A model generated the notes under the pieces. That model saw only the letters and a list, made by a program, of their open reading frames with translations. It ran no database searches and was not told the DNA's origin. From Pegoplata infirma (Eukaryota > Arthropoda > Insecta > Diptera > Anthomyiidae), in NCBI GenBank assembly GCA_963921195.1, contig OY992540.1, positions 39,455,890-39,519,889 on the forward strand: 64,000 bases of DNA. Direction: 5' to 3'. Position 1 is the stretch's first letter, and every line of letters begins with the position of its first letter. The position numbers were made by a program, and so were the translations under genes. Positions 1 through 12,087 of this stretch are shown here, in pieces.

Positions 1-1660
1 TCTTCAAAAAAATTATCAATCAAATGAATAATGTTAATAAAATAATAATAAACAATAAGTGAATAGTTGTAAATAATTAAAAGAAATAAAGGTAAAAAGT
101 TGTAAACATGCTATTGCATGCTAACATATGTACATACTTATAGCGACAGAATGTGCGCGTTGCGTATTTTTTGTATTTTTTTTTTTTTTGTATGTTTAAA
201 GTACTTTTTCAAACTTTTGCTATATGTCCTTTACTTTAAATGAAAGCTGAGACTTCAATCTTTCATTTGATATGAGTCTGCACCTAGGGCGAGGGGCTGC
301 TCTATATTTCCTAGTCCATTGAAAATGCAAAATGTTCAATTTTTACACCACAATTCTGTTGTTAAGAATTTTTTTTTTTTTTTGTTTTTAATTTTTTTTT
401 TATCTACTCTTTCTTCAACAACTAAATTAATTAAAAAAATACTTTAAAGTTATATATCGTCGAACTATATTCAATAAATGACAACTCGAAAAAGCTTACT
501 GTTCAGGAGAGCTAAAAAACTAGTTATTTCGCATATTATTGCAAAAATAAACAATGTAAGTACCTTCCACAAGATGATTTAAATATTCTAAACAATTTTT
601 ACCTATGCAAAAATTTTCATATTTTGCACTTGTTTGCGTATTTTTCAGAGATGACATTTATTACTATATCAAAAAACAAATATTTTTTTAGAGTTGGCAT
701 ATTTTGTCGGAAAATAAAAATACATTTTTTTCAATTTAAAAATTTTTTTTTTTTTTGGTTTTTGTTATCCTTAGTACGGTAATTGCGAAAACTGAACAAA
801 AAATTAAAAATCTTTGCATATTTTTAAAAGTTACAAGCTCCGAAAGCCTTTTAATTTCAGGGTGGTAAACTTTGGCACTCTGTAACTCACGCTGTATTGT
901 AATAGGGTCACTCCAAACTTGCTATTTTTAAAGCTTCTATCATTGACTTTATTTGCCCCATTCATAATGTTTCAATCTGATAAATAGTTTGAAAGTTACA
1001 TAAATATAAGCAATTTTTTTTTTTGCAAACACTATTTACCGATATTTTCAAAATGGCAATATCTCGAGAACCAGTCATTAGATATCAAAATCTTTACAAG
1101 ATTCGTATTTAGCATGGCAAATGCAATAAGATATGTGGTCTAATTTTTTTTTTTTTTAATTTTTGAAAAATTTTTGGAAATTTACAATGGGAATTGGCAT
1201 TTATTTCCACCAAAAAAATATGTACTTTGAGTTAGCAGAATAACAAAAATGGATGTAAAACGACAAAAAATTATTTTTTTGCTCTGAAATTTTTATGACA
1301 GATAGGTATTACATAGGGGAGCTATTTGCCATCGGAAACTCATTTCGGTCAAATTTGAGTTGGCATATTTTGAATATAGGTTCACGATATGTATATTATG
1401 TATTTTTTTTTATTAATAAGCTTTTGAATATTACATATTGAACTAACATATTTCAAGCTCGTTGGCATATCTCAACTTTGACTTGCTCTAGACCAAAAAG
1501 TAATGAAGTTATGAGGCTGAAATTTCAGGGAACTGTTACTCATATATCTGGTAATATACTGTGAATTTCATCCAAATTGGACGACACGCCAAAAACCATT
1601 TTTTGCCGCGGTTACTATAGGGCTGTCTCACTGTGCGTCGTCCTTCTGTCCGCTCCACAG
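1..1660. other. AT-rich non-coding DNA
   Basis: Long A and T runs, with the phrase GTTGGCATAT recurring loosely. No codon-like reading frame or splice-flanked exon was seen. Probably intron or old repeat. Confidence 0.5.
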
Positions 1661-2150
1661 TGGAGAAAAATATACATTTATGTGCATTTATGTGAGTGTG
1701 CGTGAGTAAGATTTTTGCGTGAGTGAGTGTGCTTGAGTCGATTTTTTTGCGTGAGTTTGCGTGATTTATTTTCTCTTCATATTTCCTTTCGTACCAAAAA
1801 ATGTACAACAAAATTGTAAAATTTGGCATAACTTTAGATTTCATCCCGAAAAAAGCAAAAAAAAAATTTTAAATTTCTCTGAACTTTAAATTTTGCTTAA
1901 AATTTTGAAAAAATTTTTCAAAATTTTAGTTTTTGAAATTTTTTTTGTATAAATAAGAGTTTTGTGAGTGTGAGTCAACGTGAGTGTGAGCGAAGCTTGC
2001 GTGAGTGCACGTGAGGGTGAGTTGTATTAAATTTACTCACTTGATTGTGAGTGAGTGTGAGTAGAAAAAATATGCTCGTGAGTGAGTGTGCGTGATTCAA
2101 AAATTCATGTCGTGAGCGTGAGTGAGTCAAAAATCACTCACGCGCCCATA
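1661..2150. repeat. GTGAGTGTG-type degenerate tandem repeat
   Basis: Clusters of GTGAGTGAGTGTGCGTGAG variants are separated by A/T-rich spacers. They end near CACTCACGCGCCCATATCTAA. A related fragment lies at about 31570-31682, ending GTCGTGAGCCCATCTCTAG, so this is the body of a dispersed element. Confidence 0.6.
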
Positions 2151-2414
2151 TCTAATATTAAGGACATTTTTCAGTATTTTTTATTTAAAAAAATTAATAG
2201 ACAAGGGTATTTGAACCCCTTATTAATGATGTAAATAGCATTTGTTATATTATCAATTTAGTTTTTATAACCAAATTAAAATTCAAACAGCCTCACCACA
2301 AGCCCTCAAAAAATCGATAAAATCGACTTTTAAAATATATTTTTAATAATCGACTTTATATTTAAAATTTTAAGTCGCAGTAGTCATTGTTTATTTTTTT
2401 CTGATTGTTTGTTT

Positions 2415-2967
2415 TATTTTTTTTGTGGGTTGGTCGATAGTGGGAATTGAATGGGGGGGGGGGGGAATTTTCTCTCAAATATGTGTTTAAAAATTCATTC
2501 TTATGCTTTTTGCACTAAAGAAATGACAGTTTATCATAATTAAAAAAAAATTATTCCACGCCCATAAAAGGGGGGCGGACCGAAAAAAAACAAAATTTTC
2601 TAATTCTAAAGTTCCAAATGCAGGACTTTGATCTTCTTGTAGCATAAAAATGTTGCATTTGTTAAACAAAAACAAAAAATCATGTTAAAAATTATGTTTT
2701 TAGAGGTTGGTTTAGTTCTTCAAGGGGAACTTTTTTCCCCTGGTCCGACTTTGCTCATTTACGAACTTAACCCGCCTAGGAATATAAGACATATTTGTGC
2801 GTGTTAACTACAGACCGACAGACGGATGGACATCGTTAGAATGTCTTAGAATCTATCACTGATCAAAAATATATATATTTTATGGGTCCTAGACCGATAT
2901 TTTGATGCGTTACACACGGAATAAAAAAGTGAGTATACCACCATACTGTAGTTGGAGGGTATACAAA
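2415..2967 (-). repeat. Repeat family A, copy 1
   Basis: Reverse-orientation copy. It holds the G-rich tract, a CCACGCCC stretch, the AACTTAACCCGCCTAGGAAT block, a degraded GACGGACAG core at about 2815-2835, and the end GAGTATACC...GGAGGGTATAC. It is the same subtype as the copy at 41880-42533. Confidence 0.75.
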
Positions 2968-3335
2968 TTAAAAGCCTAAAATAATAAAATGCAAAGTTTT
3001 CGTTTTTTCTTTAAACAATTTCTGTGCTGATGAACATTGCATTTAATGCACATATAAAGTGCGGTGGCCAAGGGGAAATATTTTTTAATTGCAGAAAGTT
3101 GAGACTTAACATTCGTTACAAAATATACCTGAAATTCATCCTTTTCATACATAAATATTTTTTGAAAAAGGTGATCGAAATAGGTAATCGTGGAGGCCCC
3201 TTTTTCTATTTTAGATCTTTTGGTAATTGCGATTACACGGGTAATTGTTTTCTTATATATATTGTTCAAACTTACGACCTTAAACAAGTTGTTTATCAAA
3301 ACACAGGTAATACCATATTCGCATTCATTTAAACT
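2968..3335. other. Non-coding, nothing recognised
   Basis: AT-rich sequence with short overlapping frames on both strands but no motif or homology. Confidence 0.4.
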
Positions 3336-3444
3336 AGTTTAATTATGTGTCTTCCCCATACAATTTTAAGCACTTTATCTGTCAAAATAAAACGGTGGTT
3401 TATTTTGACGTTTAAATTGTATGGGGAAAACCAATAATTAAACT
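3336..3444. repeat. Short hairpin MITE-like palindrome
   Basis: Begins AGTTTAATTATGTG and ends TAATTAAACT. Inner arms include CCCCATACAATTT and AAATTGTATGGGG, then TGTCAAAATAAA and TTTATTTTGACG around a 7-nt loop. About 109 bp in all. Confidence 0.65.
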
Positions 3445-3595
3445 ACCCAGGAAGAAAAATACGAACAGGAGAGCGCTGGCAAAGTACCTTTTATGGTCGC
3501 TTGTGTGCTGGGAAAGCATCACAATTTAGTACTCTCCCAGCGTCCAAAATGATAACCACGGTAAACGGTATGCCGTTGCTATTTTAAAGCGCCTT

Positions 3596-3660
3596 CTGGT
3601 ACAGGGTTTATGCTTATGTTTGAAACTACGCGAAATAATAGTCCTAGATTAACCTTTTAG
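3596..3660 (+). repeat. Repeat family C, short fragment
   Basis: Contains GGTACAGGGTTTATGC and the ACTACGCGAAATAATAGTCC block seen in fuller C copies. Confidence 0.55.
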
Positions 3661-4017
3661 CAAAAGTCCCGAACAAAGTGATGTATTGAACCGAAACGTG
3701 TTGTTTTCCAAAGGGATGCAGAATAAAAACGTAATGGATACAGAACAAAGATTTTTTTAAACACGTAACCCTTAAACTCTCAAAAATAGCACACTAAAAT
3801 AAAATAAATCCTTATATAATATGACTGTGCCCGGCACAGTGTGCCTCTAATAAAACAAAAAAAAAATTTTTGGATTCTGGTGTTGTGACATAAAATTTTG
3901 TAACGACTGCTTGATTGGAATTTCCAAAAAAGGACATTAGTATTTTTTTACAACCCAAAGAACAGTGCAGTGACATTTAATGTATGTCAAATATAAACAA
4001 TGTTTGCAAAAGAAAAA
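3661..4017. other. Non-coding, nothing recognised
   Basis: AT-rich, no supported gene or repeat boundary. Confidence 0.4.
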
Positions 4018-4512
4018 ATTTCATCACAGAAAAGGTCTAAAGTTTTTAAGATCTACTTTTATTAGGGGTCATAAAAATCTATTTTGTTTAAAAAGAAGTA
4101 AAAAAAAAATTTTTTTTTATGTTTTTATGGCTTTTTAAATTCAAGTAGCTAACTCCTTTTTGTTATATGACATTGCATACAAACCATTACTGATCGATGT
4201 AACATCTTTTGTGAACATCTTTCGCAATTTGTTAGACAGGTAAAACCTAATATCAATTATCAATATCAAAAATTTATCACAGAAAAGGTCTAAATTTTTT
4301 AAGATCTACTTTTATTAGGGGTCATAACAATCGAATTGGGTTAAAAATAAGGATATGGTACGTGACAAAAAAAATGTTTTATGTTTTTATGGCTTTTAAA
4401 ATTTAAATAGCTTACTCCTTTTTGTTATGTGACATTGCATGCAAACGATTACTGATCGATGTAACATCTTTTGTGAACATCTTTAGCAATTTGTTAGTCA
4501 GGTAAAACCTAA
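4018..4512 (+). repeat. Tandem duplication of a unit of about 250 bp
   Basis: Unit 1 (about 4018-4252) and unit 2 (about 4272-4512) share ATCACAGAAAAGGTCTAAA, TTTTATTAGGGGTCATAA, TACTGATCGATGTAACATC and GGTAAAACCTAAT in the same order. They differ by scattered substitutions and small indels. Confidence 0.8.
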
Positions 4513-4604
4513 TAATATGATGGAAAGAAAATGTTTGACGTCACAAATAAAACAAACGAAAATAAGAATACAAAAAACCGAAACAAAACCGATACGAAAG
4601 TAGA

Positions 4605-4810
4605 AAAAAATTAATTGGTATTGGTTTTTTATTGGTATTGGTTTTGAAGAATAAAAGTATTGGTTTTTTATTGGTATTGGTAGTGGGGAATCGGTATTGG
4701 TTTTTTATCGGTATTGGTATCGCACAAATAAAGGTATTGGTTTTTAATTGGTATTGGTTTTCAATTTGAATTGGTATTAACGGGTATTGGTATCGAAAAG
4801 GTATTGGTAC
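4605..4810 (+). repeat. ATTGGT-rich simple satellite
   Basis: Irregular repetition of TATTGGTTTTTTATTGG and shorter TTGGTATTGG forms. Confidence 0.75.
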
Positions 4811-4821
4811 CCATCATTGCT

Positions 4822-4995
4822 AAAAATTAATAGTTTTTTATTAAAATTCAGAAAATTAACCCATAAGTGCTATTGGGGTCTATATTTTTTTTATTTAATG
4901 GAAAAAATATAAGAATATTATTTCATAGGGTCATATAGACCCCAACAGCACTTAAGGGTTAATGTTCTGAATTTTTATAAGCCATTAATTTTTAA
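4822..4995. repeat. Inverted-repeat hairpin element
   Basis: Arms of about 60 nt match in reverse complement, e.g. AAGTGCTATTGGGGTCTATA against TATAGACCCCAACAGCACTT, plus TTCAGAAAATTAACCC against GGGTTAATGTTCTGAA. The spacer is A/T-rich. Confidence 0.75.
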
Positions 4996-6079
4996 ATGTT
5001 ATTAAAATAACATTTAGGAGTTTCATTAATATACGCTGGAAAAATGTCTAAATCTTTAAAAATTCAAATTCTTCTAAAATTTGACCTTTGATCTTTAACT
5101 GGGTCAATTTTGCATATCTCAATTTTGCCCTGATTAAAGGAATTGAAGTATTCTATATTTTTCTCTAGTAATTCGGTAGAAAACATATGAAGTTTGTTAA
5201 AAAAAATAAAAAAAAATTAACTAAAAGCTAAAAAAGTTACCAAAATCACTATTATTTCGAAATCCGCCGAATTAAAATCGCTAAACTAGACGAATGAAAA
5301 AAGGAATATCTACAATTTTTGTAATTTTTATTCCCTTATATGTGCTTAACAAAATCCTATGGTCCAATGGTCAATTTTTTTAAATTTTATATGCCTAAAA
5401 AAATTAAAATTTAAAATTGGAGATTTGAAAACAGGGCTGGAAATTTAGACCTTTTTACCATTAATTAAAAACAAGTTAGCATAACACAATATGAAAAATA
5501 CTTATCACCTTAGTACATTAGCAAGTAAAGAATAAAAAAATGTTGCTATAGTAGATAATTTCAATCAATTTAAAAAATTGAACTCGAAATCTTTGATCAA
5601 GTGGTCTGCCACACGTTAGTTGCCTGGGGCAGTTGTAATAACTTGGCTGATTTTTAACCGATTTCAGTTTTTATTGCCTTATTACAAAGGTAATGTACTC
5701 CACATCACAATTCTGTAACCATTTGAATTCAAACTTAACTTTAAATATCGAAAAAATTGAGAAAATGAGTAAAAAGTCATTTTTCCCCTTGTAATCCGTT
5801 GTTCAAACTTCGGGTCGTTTCCGCGTCCACTTAAAGTTATCGGATTAACTCCAAATTTTTTATTATTAAGTTTTTAGTACAAAGGAACAAAATTCTGTCC
5901 AGTGCAACACAAAAATCCGAAATAAAAAATAAGAACACCCTTACTGCTGACATGTCATTGGGAACATTTTGAAAAGTTATATGAAGATGTTAGCGATTTC
6001 ATAAAGGGAGATTCAGCATTATGCCAGGGTCGATTTTATTTTGCCAACTGGGTTATGCCCTTGCAACATTTTTACATAC
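4996..6079. other. Non-coding, nothing recognised
   Basis: AT-rich DNA without a supported gene or clear repeat end. Confidence 0.4.
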
Positions 6080-6173
6080 ATTTTCCCACAATCATCTATT
6101 CCGTGACTATCGTTCGGCAGGTATTACGACACGAAATTCGAAAGTTTAGATTGACGGGACGCCTTAATATGGA
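6080..6173 (-). repeat. Solo end of the GGCGTCCCG terminal-repeat family
   Basis: Ends with TTTAGATTGACGGGACGCCT and holds TTCGGCAGGTATTACGACA, matching the right terminal repeat at 11860-12008. The other end of this copy was not found. Confidence 0.65.
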
Positions 6174-7382
6174 TGGCTTATATTCAAATAGTGCCATCTC
6201 CAACATTCTACTATTTTTTTTTTAGGAAGTCAAAAAGCTGTTTATTTTAGTTTTTTAGTTCTAATAATAAGTGGTATAAAAACCTTATTTTATAAAAAAA
6301 TATTTTTATAAAAAAATTGCAGTTTAAAATGAATTCAGAGAACATATTGCTATCATTTTCGATAAAAATTGAAAATAGCTGTTTTTGATTAAAAGCCCAC
6401 AATATTTTCTATATCATAAAATTACCCAGAGATGTCATTTCTATTAAATTAAATTTTATAAAATTTCAAAACAAAAATATGTCATCTCAAATCAATTGTG
6501 TTAAGTAAACAGTAAAAAAAGAACAATAACAAAAAAAATTAAAATAAATCACGTCTTATATGAAATTTTTATTTATTTATTCTTTTTTTGAAATAGAAAA
6601 AAAGTTAAAAATGATAAACGAATTGTAGCTTAAAATTTTAGCACGTCTGTAAAGTTTTTTTTTTTTTTATTTATTAGCTTAAGACGAGTCACTCTTACAT
6701 CTATGAATTACGATTTTTTTGACTTTGAGCCAAAAACAAACAAAACAAAAAATGTAGAAAAGTTTTCTATTTTATAATTTTGCAATAGAAAATTACGAAA
6801 TTGTTATGACACACGAAATTCCGTAACGGAAAAGGGGGGAACAAAATTGTTCTTTAAATGTGAACGTGTTCATATTACGAGTATTACATTAAAATTAACA
6901 CAGAGTTCAAAAAATATGTTAGTGAACTAGAAAGATTGCAAGGCGGGGGAGTAAAGAGGTCTTTACATAAAGTACTCATAAATATTTGTATGACATTTTT
7001 TAAATTATAAAAAGTGTTTTTTTAGTAGCAATATATGAATGTGTATTAGGGTGATATTGTTAAGACACTGGATAGGAAACTAAAACAAAAAAAAAATGTT
7101 TACCCGATTGCCAAAAAGTGCTCTTACCAACACAATACTTGTCATTGAAGAAGACGTGCATCCCCTAAGTGTTGTTCTAACAAAAAAAATGTTGTTGATT
7201 AGAAATTGAATAGAACACAAAAAAAAATTCCTTTAAACGGCTTTAATGGTATTTATTTAAAAATTTATTAAAGTATATTAATTTTTCATTCATAATAATT
7301 ATTTAAAAAAATCAAACTCGAGGTCCTTTTTGTATAAAAATTTTCTTTGTTTTGTTCCTCCAATATTGCGTTATTGCTTGAA
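6174..7382. other. Non-coding, nothing recognised
   Basis: AT-rich with homopolymer runs; no coding signal. Confidence 0.4.
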
Positions 7383-7519
7383 TAACATCATCAGGGACAG
7401 TACAAAAAATTTCTTATAATCTATTATGTTGCTGTTGCTGCTACCATCGTCATAGTTGTTGCAGCAAGAGCAACGTACTACCTTATAAGACATTTTTTGT
7501 ACTGTCCCTGATGATGTTA
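7383..7519. repeat. 137-bp hairpin with 28-bp perfect arms
   Basis: The arm at 7383-7410 (TAACATCATCAGGGACAGTA then CAAAAAAT) is exactly reverse-complemented at 7492-7519. The loop holds GTTGCTGTTGCTGCTACC and its near complement, so the stem may extend inward. Confidence 0.85.
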
Positions 7520-8210
7520 CCCAAAAAAAGTTAAACAATTTTCATAAAAAGTTTACATTTTTATAAAAGTCGTTCATTGACAATTATTTTTTTCTGTTTA
7601 TAGATTGTAATGGTTCAACTACTATTTTCTGCTGATTTTTCCTTAAAACTGGAGTGTAAAATATAAGAGCTTTTCTTTACATGATTTCATACAAAGTTTT
7701 GTAAAAACAAAATTTTTAACATTTTAACAAATTTAGATTTAAAAGTGATGTTACGATTAACATTGACATTTCTTTTGAGTTTTTTTTTGTATGACTTGTT
7801 TAACTTTCTATAAAAAACTAAATGTGTGCCAATAAAATTTTTTCTAAATTTGCAAAATTTTCTGTCGGTTTTTGTGATGTAAAACCCTCTTTATGTGGCA
7901 TTAAGCCAGTAGACAGATGATGGACACAAATGTTGTACATATGTAATACAAGGAAGAAAAAAACAATATATTTTCTTCATACATTTAAAAAGCAGTTTAG
8001 TAATAACGAAGGGCTAATGTTTTAAATTTGATTATAACCTTCAAGGAATTTCCGACTTGCATCATTATCGCAAAACATTTAAATAAGCCAATGATCAAAG
8101 GTTAACAATTGGATTAGGATTTACGGTATAAAACGTGGATTTGTTAAATATTAAGCAGTGTTTTGCAATCATTTGTATTAGGATTTACCATACAATATGT
8201 GGACCATACA
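7520..8210. other. Non-coding, nothing recognised
   Basis: AT-rich; no gene or element boundary supported. Confidence 0.4.
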
Positions 8211-8992
8211 ATAAGGCGTCCCGTCAAATTTAAATTTTCGAATTTCATGTCGTAATACCTGGTAAACGATGGCCCCGTTAGAGCTAATGAGGGAAAACTT
8301 ATGAAAAAATTTTGCTAGGTCATCTTCAGTCGGCAACCAGCGGTCAAATTTGGAAAAAAATTACGAATTTTGACCAAAATTCATGTCCGAATTTTTTGAC
8401 CAAATCCGTCTCAAAAATTCGGAAATTTTGCATACACTCAAAAAAATAAAACTGTAAAGTTAACAATTTTTCTTTAGTTTAGTTGAGTTAATTGGCTTTT
8501 TAGCAAATTTTTTGTTAAAATCAGCGTTTTAACTAATTTTTATGGTTAAGTTCACTTTACGAAAATACTAGTTTTGAACAAATTTTGGAATAATTTTTTT
8601 TTTTGTTGACTTTAAAACTGAGTTAACGAATTTTTACTAATTAATTTGCTGATTTTTCGTAACATATTTGTTTAGTGAAAAGAGTGATTACTATTTAAGA
8701 AATTTCTTGTGTATCCTCCTATGCAAATCTCATAAGTTCTACAAAAGCTGAACTAAATGCTGTGAAAATATAGAAAAAAATAAGTGAAGTGTTGTGTTTA
8801 AAGTTTCGGTGAAATAAAAAAAAATGTCAACCTAAAAATGTAAAAAAAAAAAAAATTACAAAATATTTTGTTAATTTTAGTTTACGAAAAGTAACAAAAA
8901 GTTTAGCTGAATTAAACTAATTGTTTTGTAAATATGTACATGAAAATGTTACGAAATTTTCAGCTAAAACCACAGTATGGGGGTATACTCAC

Positions 8993-10442
8993 TAGGGATG
9001 CCAAACGGGATTGACATTTACAAATCCCGGGATTCGGGATTTCGAAACCGTAGTCCCGGGATCCCGGGATTTTTCGGGATTTCGGGATTTTTCGGGATCT
9101 CGGGATTTTTCGGGATTTCGGGATTTTTCGGGATTTCGGGATTTATTAAAATATAAAAATGTATATATAATTAAATGTTCAATAAATTCATAAGCATTGA
9201 ATAATTATCGATTTAACATATTTAGCACAGAAAACTCGAAAATTAAGGAACAACTTAACTGGCACTGCTTAAAGTGTTTTTATATCCTACAACCAAAGTA
9301 TGGTTGTAGGAAGACACGATGCAGTCCAAACCAAAAGAGCTAGACCCCGGCATTTTGACATGAATATATCTTATTAAATGCAATATTCGCCAATGGGAAA
9401 AATGTCCCCTTTTGGATTTAAATCAACCTCTGAAAACGTAAAAATGTTTTAAACATTTTTTTGATGGCAGACAAAGTTTTAAGTTAGAGGGTATTAGAAA
9501 ATGATATTTTGAAGGCGCGGATTTAAAATATTTATTTAAATAAAAATATAAAATTATATTTATAAATGTGCAAGCATTTCCTTCGCCGACACCGTCGCAA
9601 AAACGCCCTTGTTCAATTTGTTTTGCTGTTTCTAACAAAAAATGGATCAGAGAAATATATTTCGCGAGATATTCGTATGATATATCGATTTTTGATGAGA
9701 TCTTCGGTATTTGTTAGATTTATACAAAATTTGTATACATTGCCCTACTGGCGATTCGAATTTTAAAAGTTGCATCCCCTCTCCCGATAAATGTTTAAAA
9801 ATGCATTTATTACGCTTAAGGAACTGAATTTTATTATTATTTATATTATTTTTTATAACCACGCCCCAAAAGGGGCGGGACGAGAAAATGTAATTTCATG
9901 AAAATGTCCCTATTGCTTAACAAAAATACAAACTGGTGAAAAAGTTGGGGTTATCAAAGGTTGCTTTAGTTGTTCAAGGGAGAATTAAACTGTTCCGATT
10001 TTGCACATTAAAAACTAAGACTGCTGAATAGAAACTTTACAGATGAAATACTAAATGCTCCGTTATAGAATAACTCTCCGCAAAATTTAACAAAATTTAC
10101 ATTAAAACTGTATATTGAGTAATCCACTCTAAAAATGCGATTTGCCTCACAAAGAGTGAGAGAATTAAAGCCCAACATGCCTCATTTGAAAGGTATTTCA
10201 AAGACCTTTCAAACGATAACAATTTTGTCTAAATCCTAAAACAGTACTGAAGAAAAAGTCAATTTTAATTACAAATTTTGCAAAAAAAATTCCCAAATTC
10301 CCGGGATTTTTCGGGATTTGTAAATCCCGGAAAATCCCGAAAAATCCCGGGATTGAAAAAAATAAATCCCGGGATTCGGGATTTGTCAATCCCGAAAAAT
10401 CCCGGGATTTCGGGATTCGGGATTTCCCGTTTGGCATCCCTA
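8993..10442. mobile_element. hAT-type non-autonomous element, 8-bp target duplication ATACTCAC
   Basis: Terminal inverted repeats TAGGGATGCCAAACGGGA and TCCCGTTTGGCATCCCTA are perfect. ATACTCAC flanks both ends (8985-8992 and 10443-10450), and related uninterrupted repeats (e.g. near 40932) carry it once. TAGGGATG ends plus an 8-bp duplication fit the hAT superfamily. Both subterminal regions are arrays of CGGGATT/AATCCCG motifs. No transposase is present; a worn family A fragment appears inside at about 9280-9420 and 9840-10020. Confidence 0.9.
9003..9145 (+). repeat. TTCGGGATT subterminal array (left)
   Basis: Repeated units TTTCGGGATTTTTCGGGAT. The complementary array is at 10290-10437. 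Such subterminal motif clusters often bind transposase in hAT elements; that role is inference here. Confidence 0.75.
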
Positions 10443-12087
10443 ATACTCACATTGTCATTCCGTGTGTAACGCATCGAAATATCGGTCTAGGACCCCATAA
10501 AGCAGTGGTCGGCAGAAAGAGAGAATATGAATGCATTGGTACATGAAAATAAACAGGCATGTGTTGGTGTATTTTTCAAACAAAGCGATATCAACCAGCT
10601 TCTTGTTGTATTTTTATGCTCTTAGTTGTGAATTTTGTTGACATTCGTGTTGAATACATGTAAATAGCCGAATGTGTTCGGGATCCATGTGCAATTGATG
10701 CCGACCACTGCCATAAAGCATATATTTTATTGATCAGTGATCGATTCTAAGACATTCTAGCGATGTCCGTCCGTCCGTCTGTCCGTCCGTCTGTCCGTCT
10801 GTAGAGGACACGATACAGTTCAAAATAAAAAATCTAGACTTCCGAATATGTCTTATATTCCTCGACAGGTTAATTTTGGAAATAAGCAAAATCGGACCAA
10901 GGGGAAAAAAGTTCCCCCTTGGAGAACTAAACCAACCCAAGACAAACCGCATTTTTTGCAGAGTTTTTTGTACTTTTGGTAAGCAAATGCAACATTCTTA
11001 TCTCAGAAGAAGTTCAATATCACAAGGGGAAGGTGCCCCTACGTCTCCCACCAACCCCCCAAAAAAAGACGCCCCTGGATTTTTTTATAATTTTTTTTAA
11101 ATTTTGGAGGGTATAAAAGATTCGGCACAGCCGAATGTAACACTCTCACTTGTTTTTGTTACATTCATTTTACGAAAAGTTAGCCAAATATTTTTAGTTA
11201 AATTAACTAGAAATTTACTAGGCCCAAAATCGGGTGCTTTTTAGTTAAATTTAACTAAATTTTTTGCAAACTTTACATTTTTTTTTTGAGTGTATTTTAA
11301 TGGAAATATATTTTAAAAAAATCCAAAACCGCAATTTTAGTGTACAAGTTCTGGTTTTAAAACACGAAAATTAGTTTTTTTTTCTTCAAATTGGTCTCAA
11401 AAGTTGGAAAATGTTAATTTTGCTCAAAAATTCAGATTTTGATCCACAGATGCTGATCAGCATTTTTGGACCTAAATCGTGTTTTTACAAATATTTTTTA
11501 GAAAACAAAAGTTGGAAAATATTATGTGTGTTATCCAAAAAAAATTACAAAATTTAAAAAACGGTATTTTGGTCCACAGTTGCTGATCAGCTTTTTCGGA
11601 CTATTTTTTTGTTTAAAAAGTATCAGCATTTTCGGACTAAAATCGTGGTTTTATATTTTTTTTTTATATTTTTTAAATAACACAATTAGCATTTTCCAAC
11701 TTAAGAGACCAATTTGGATAAAAAATATTTTTTTTTGTTTAAAAAGCATCTGTGTACCAAAATCGCGGTTTTGGAATTTTTTAAATATTTTTCTAACAAA
11801 TTTTCGAGCCGGATTTGGTAAAAAAATTTGGACATGAATTTTGGTCGAAATACATAATTTTTTCAAACTTTGAAAGCTGGTTGCCGACTCACAGTGACCT
11901 GGCAAATTTTTTTCATAAATTTTCCCACAACCAGCTCGAACGTGGCCATCGTTTGGCAGGTATTATGACATGAAATTTGAAAATTTAAATTTGACGGGAC
12001 GCCCTTATATCCATCCCTCTGTCCGTCCATGTAAATGGAGTAAACACGACACAGATAGCAATTATTATTCGATTTGACTCAAATTTG

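Larger units (their letters stand above)
8968..11155 (+). repeat. Repeat family A, copy 2 (split by a hAT element)
   Basis: The left piece ends at 8992 in TATACTCAC; the rest resumes at 10443 and runs to GATTCGGCACAGCCGAATG...CTCTCACTTG. The core GTCCGTCCGTCTGTCC is at 10765-10800. The unrelated stretch at about 10505-10710 (CAGTGGTCGGCA...TGCCGACCACTG ends) is a further small insertion with inverted ends. Confidence 0.75.
8435..11292. mobile_element. CACT...AGTG element, interrupted, TA target duplication
   Basis: Begins CACTCAAAAAAATAAAACTG and ends ACTTTAC-A-poly(T)-GAGTG, with TA at 8433-8434 and 11293-11294. Its inner sequence (TTAGTTAAAATCAGCG, AACTAGAAATTTACTAGG) matches the uninterrupted copy at 26194-26751. 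A family A repeat and a hAT element lie in the middle. Confidence 0.8.
8211..12008. mobile_element. Outer element with GGCGTCCCGTC terminal inverted repeats
   Basis: Left end ATAAGGCGTCCCGTCAAATT and right end AATTTGACGGGACGCCCTTAT are inverted copies. Similarity continues inward for roughly 150-190 bp (GTAATACCTG, GATGGCC, TCGGCAACCAGC on the left and their complements on the right). It is now 3.8 kb because a CACT...AGTG element and its own passengers sit inside. No transposase frame was seen. Target duplication is unresolved. Confidence 0.75.

Noticed and set aside
9566..9862. Possible hAT transposase in the 8993-10442 element
   Set aside because: Short opposing frames only; no RNase H-like or dimerisation motif of hAT transposases.
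10734..10952. Frame with QTDGQTDGRT repeats on the - strand
   Set aside because: It is the GTCCGTCTGTCC core of repeat family A read in a lucky frame; the same happens at 32618-33043 and 43177-43422.
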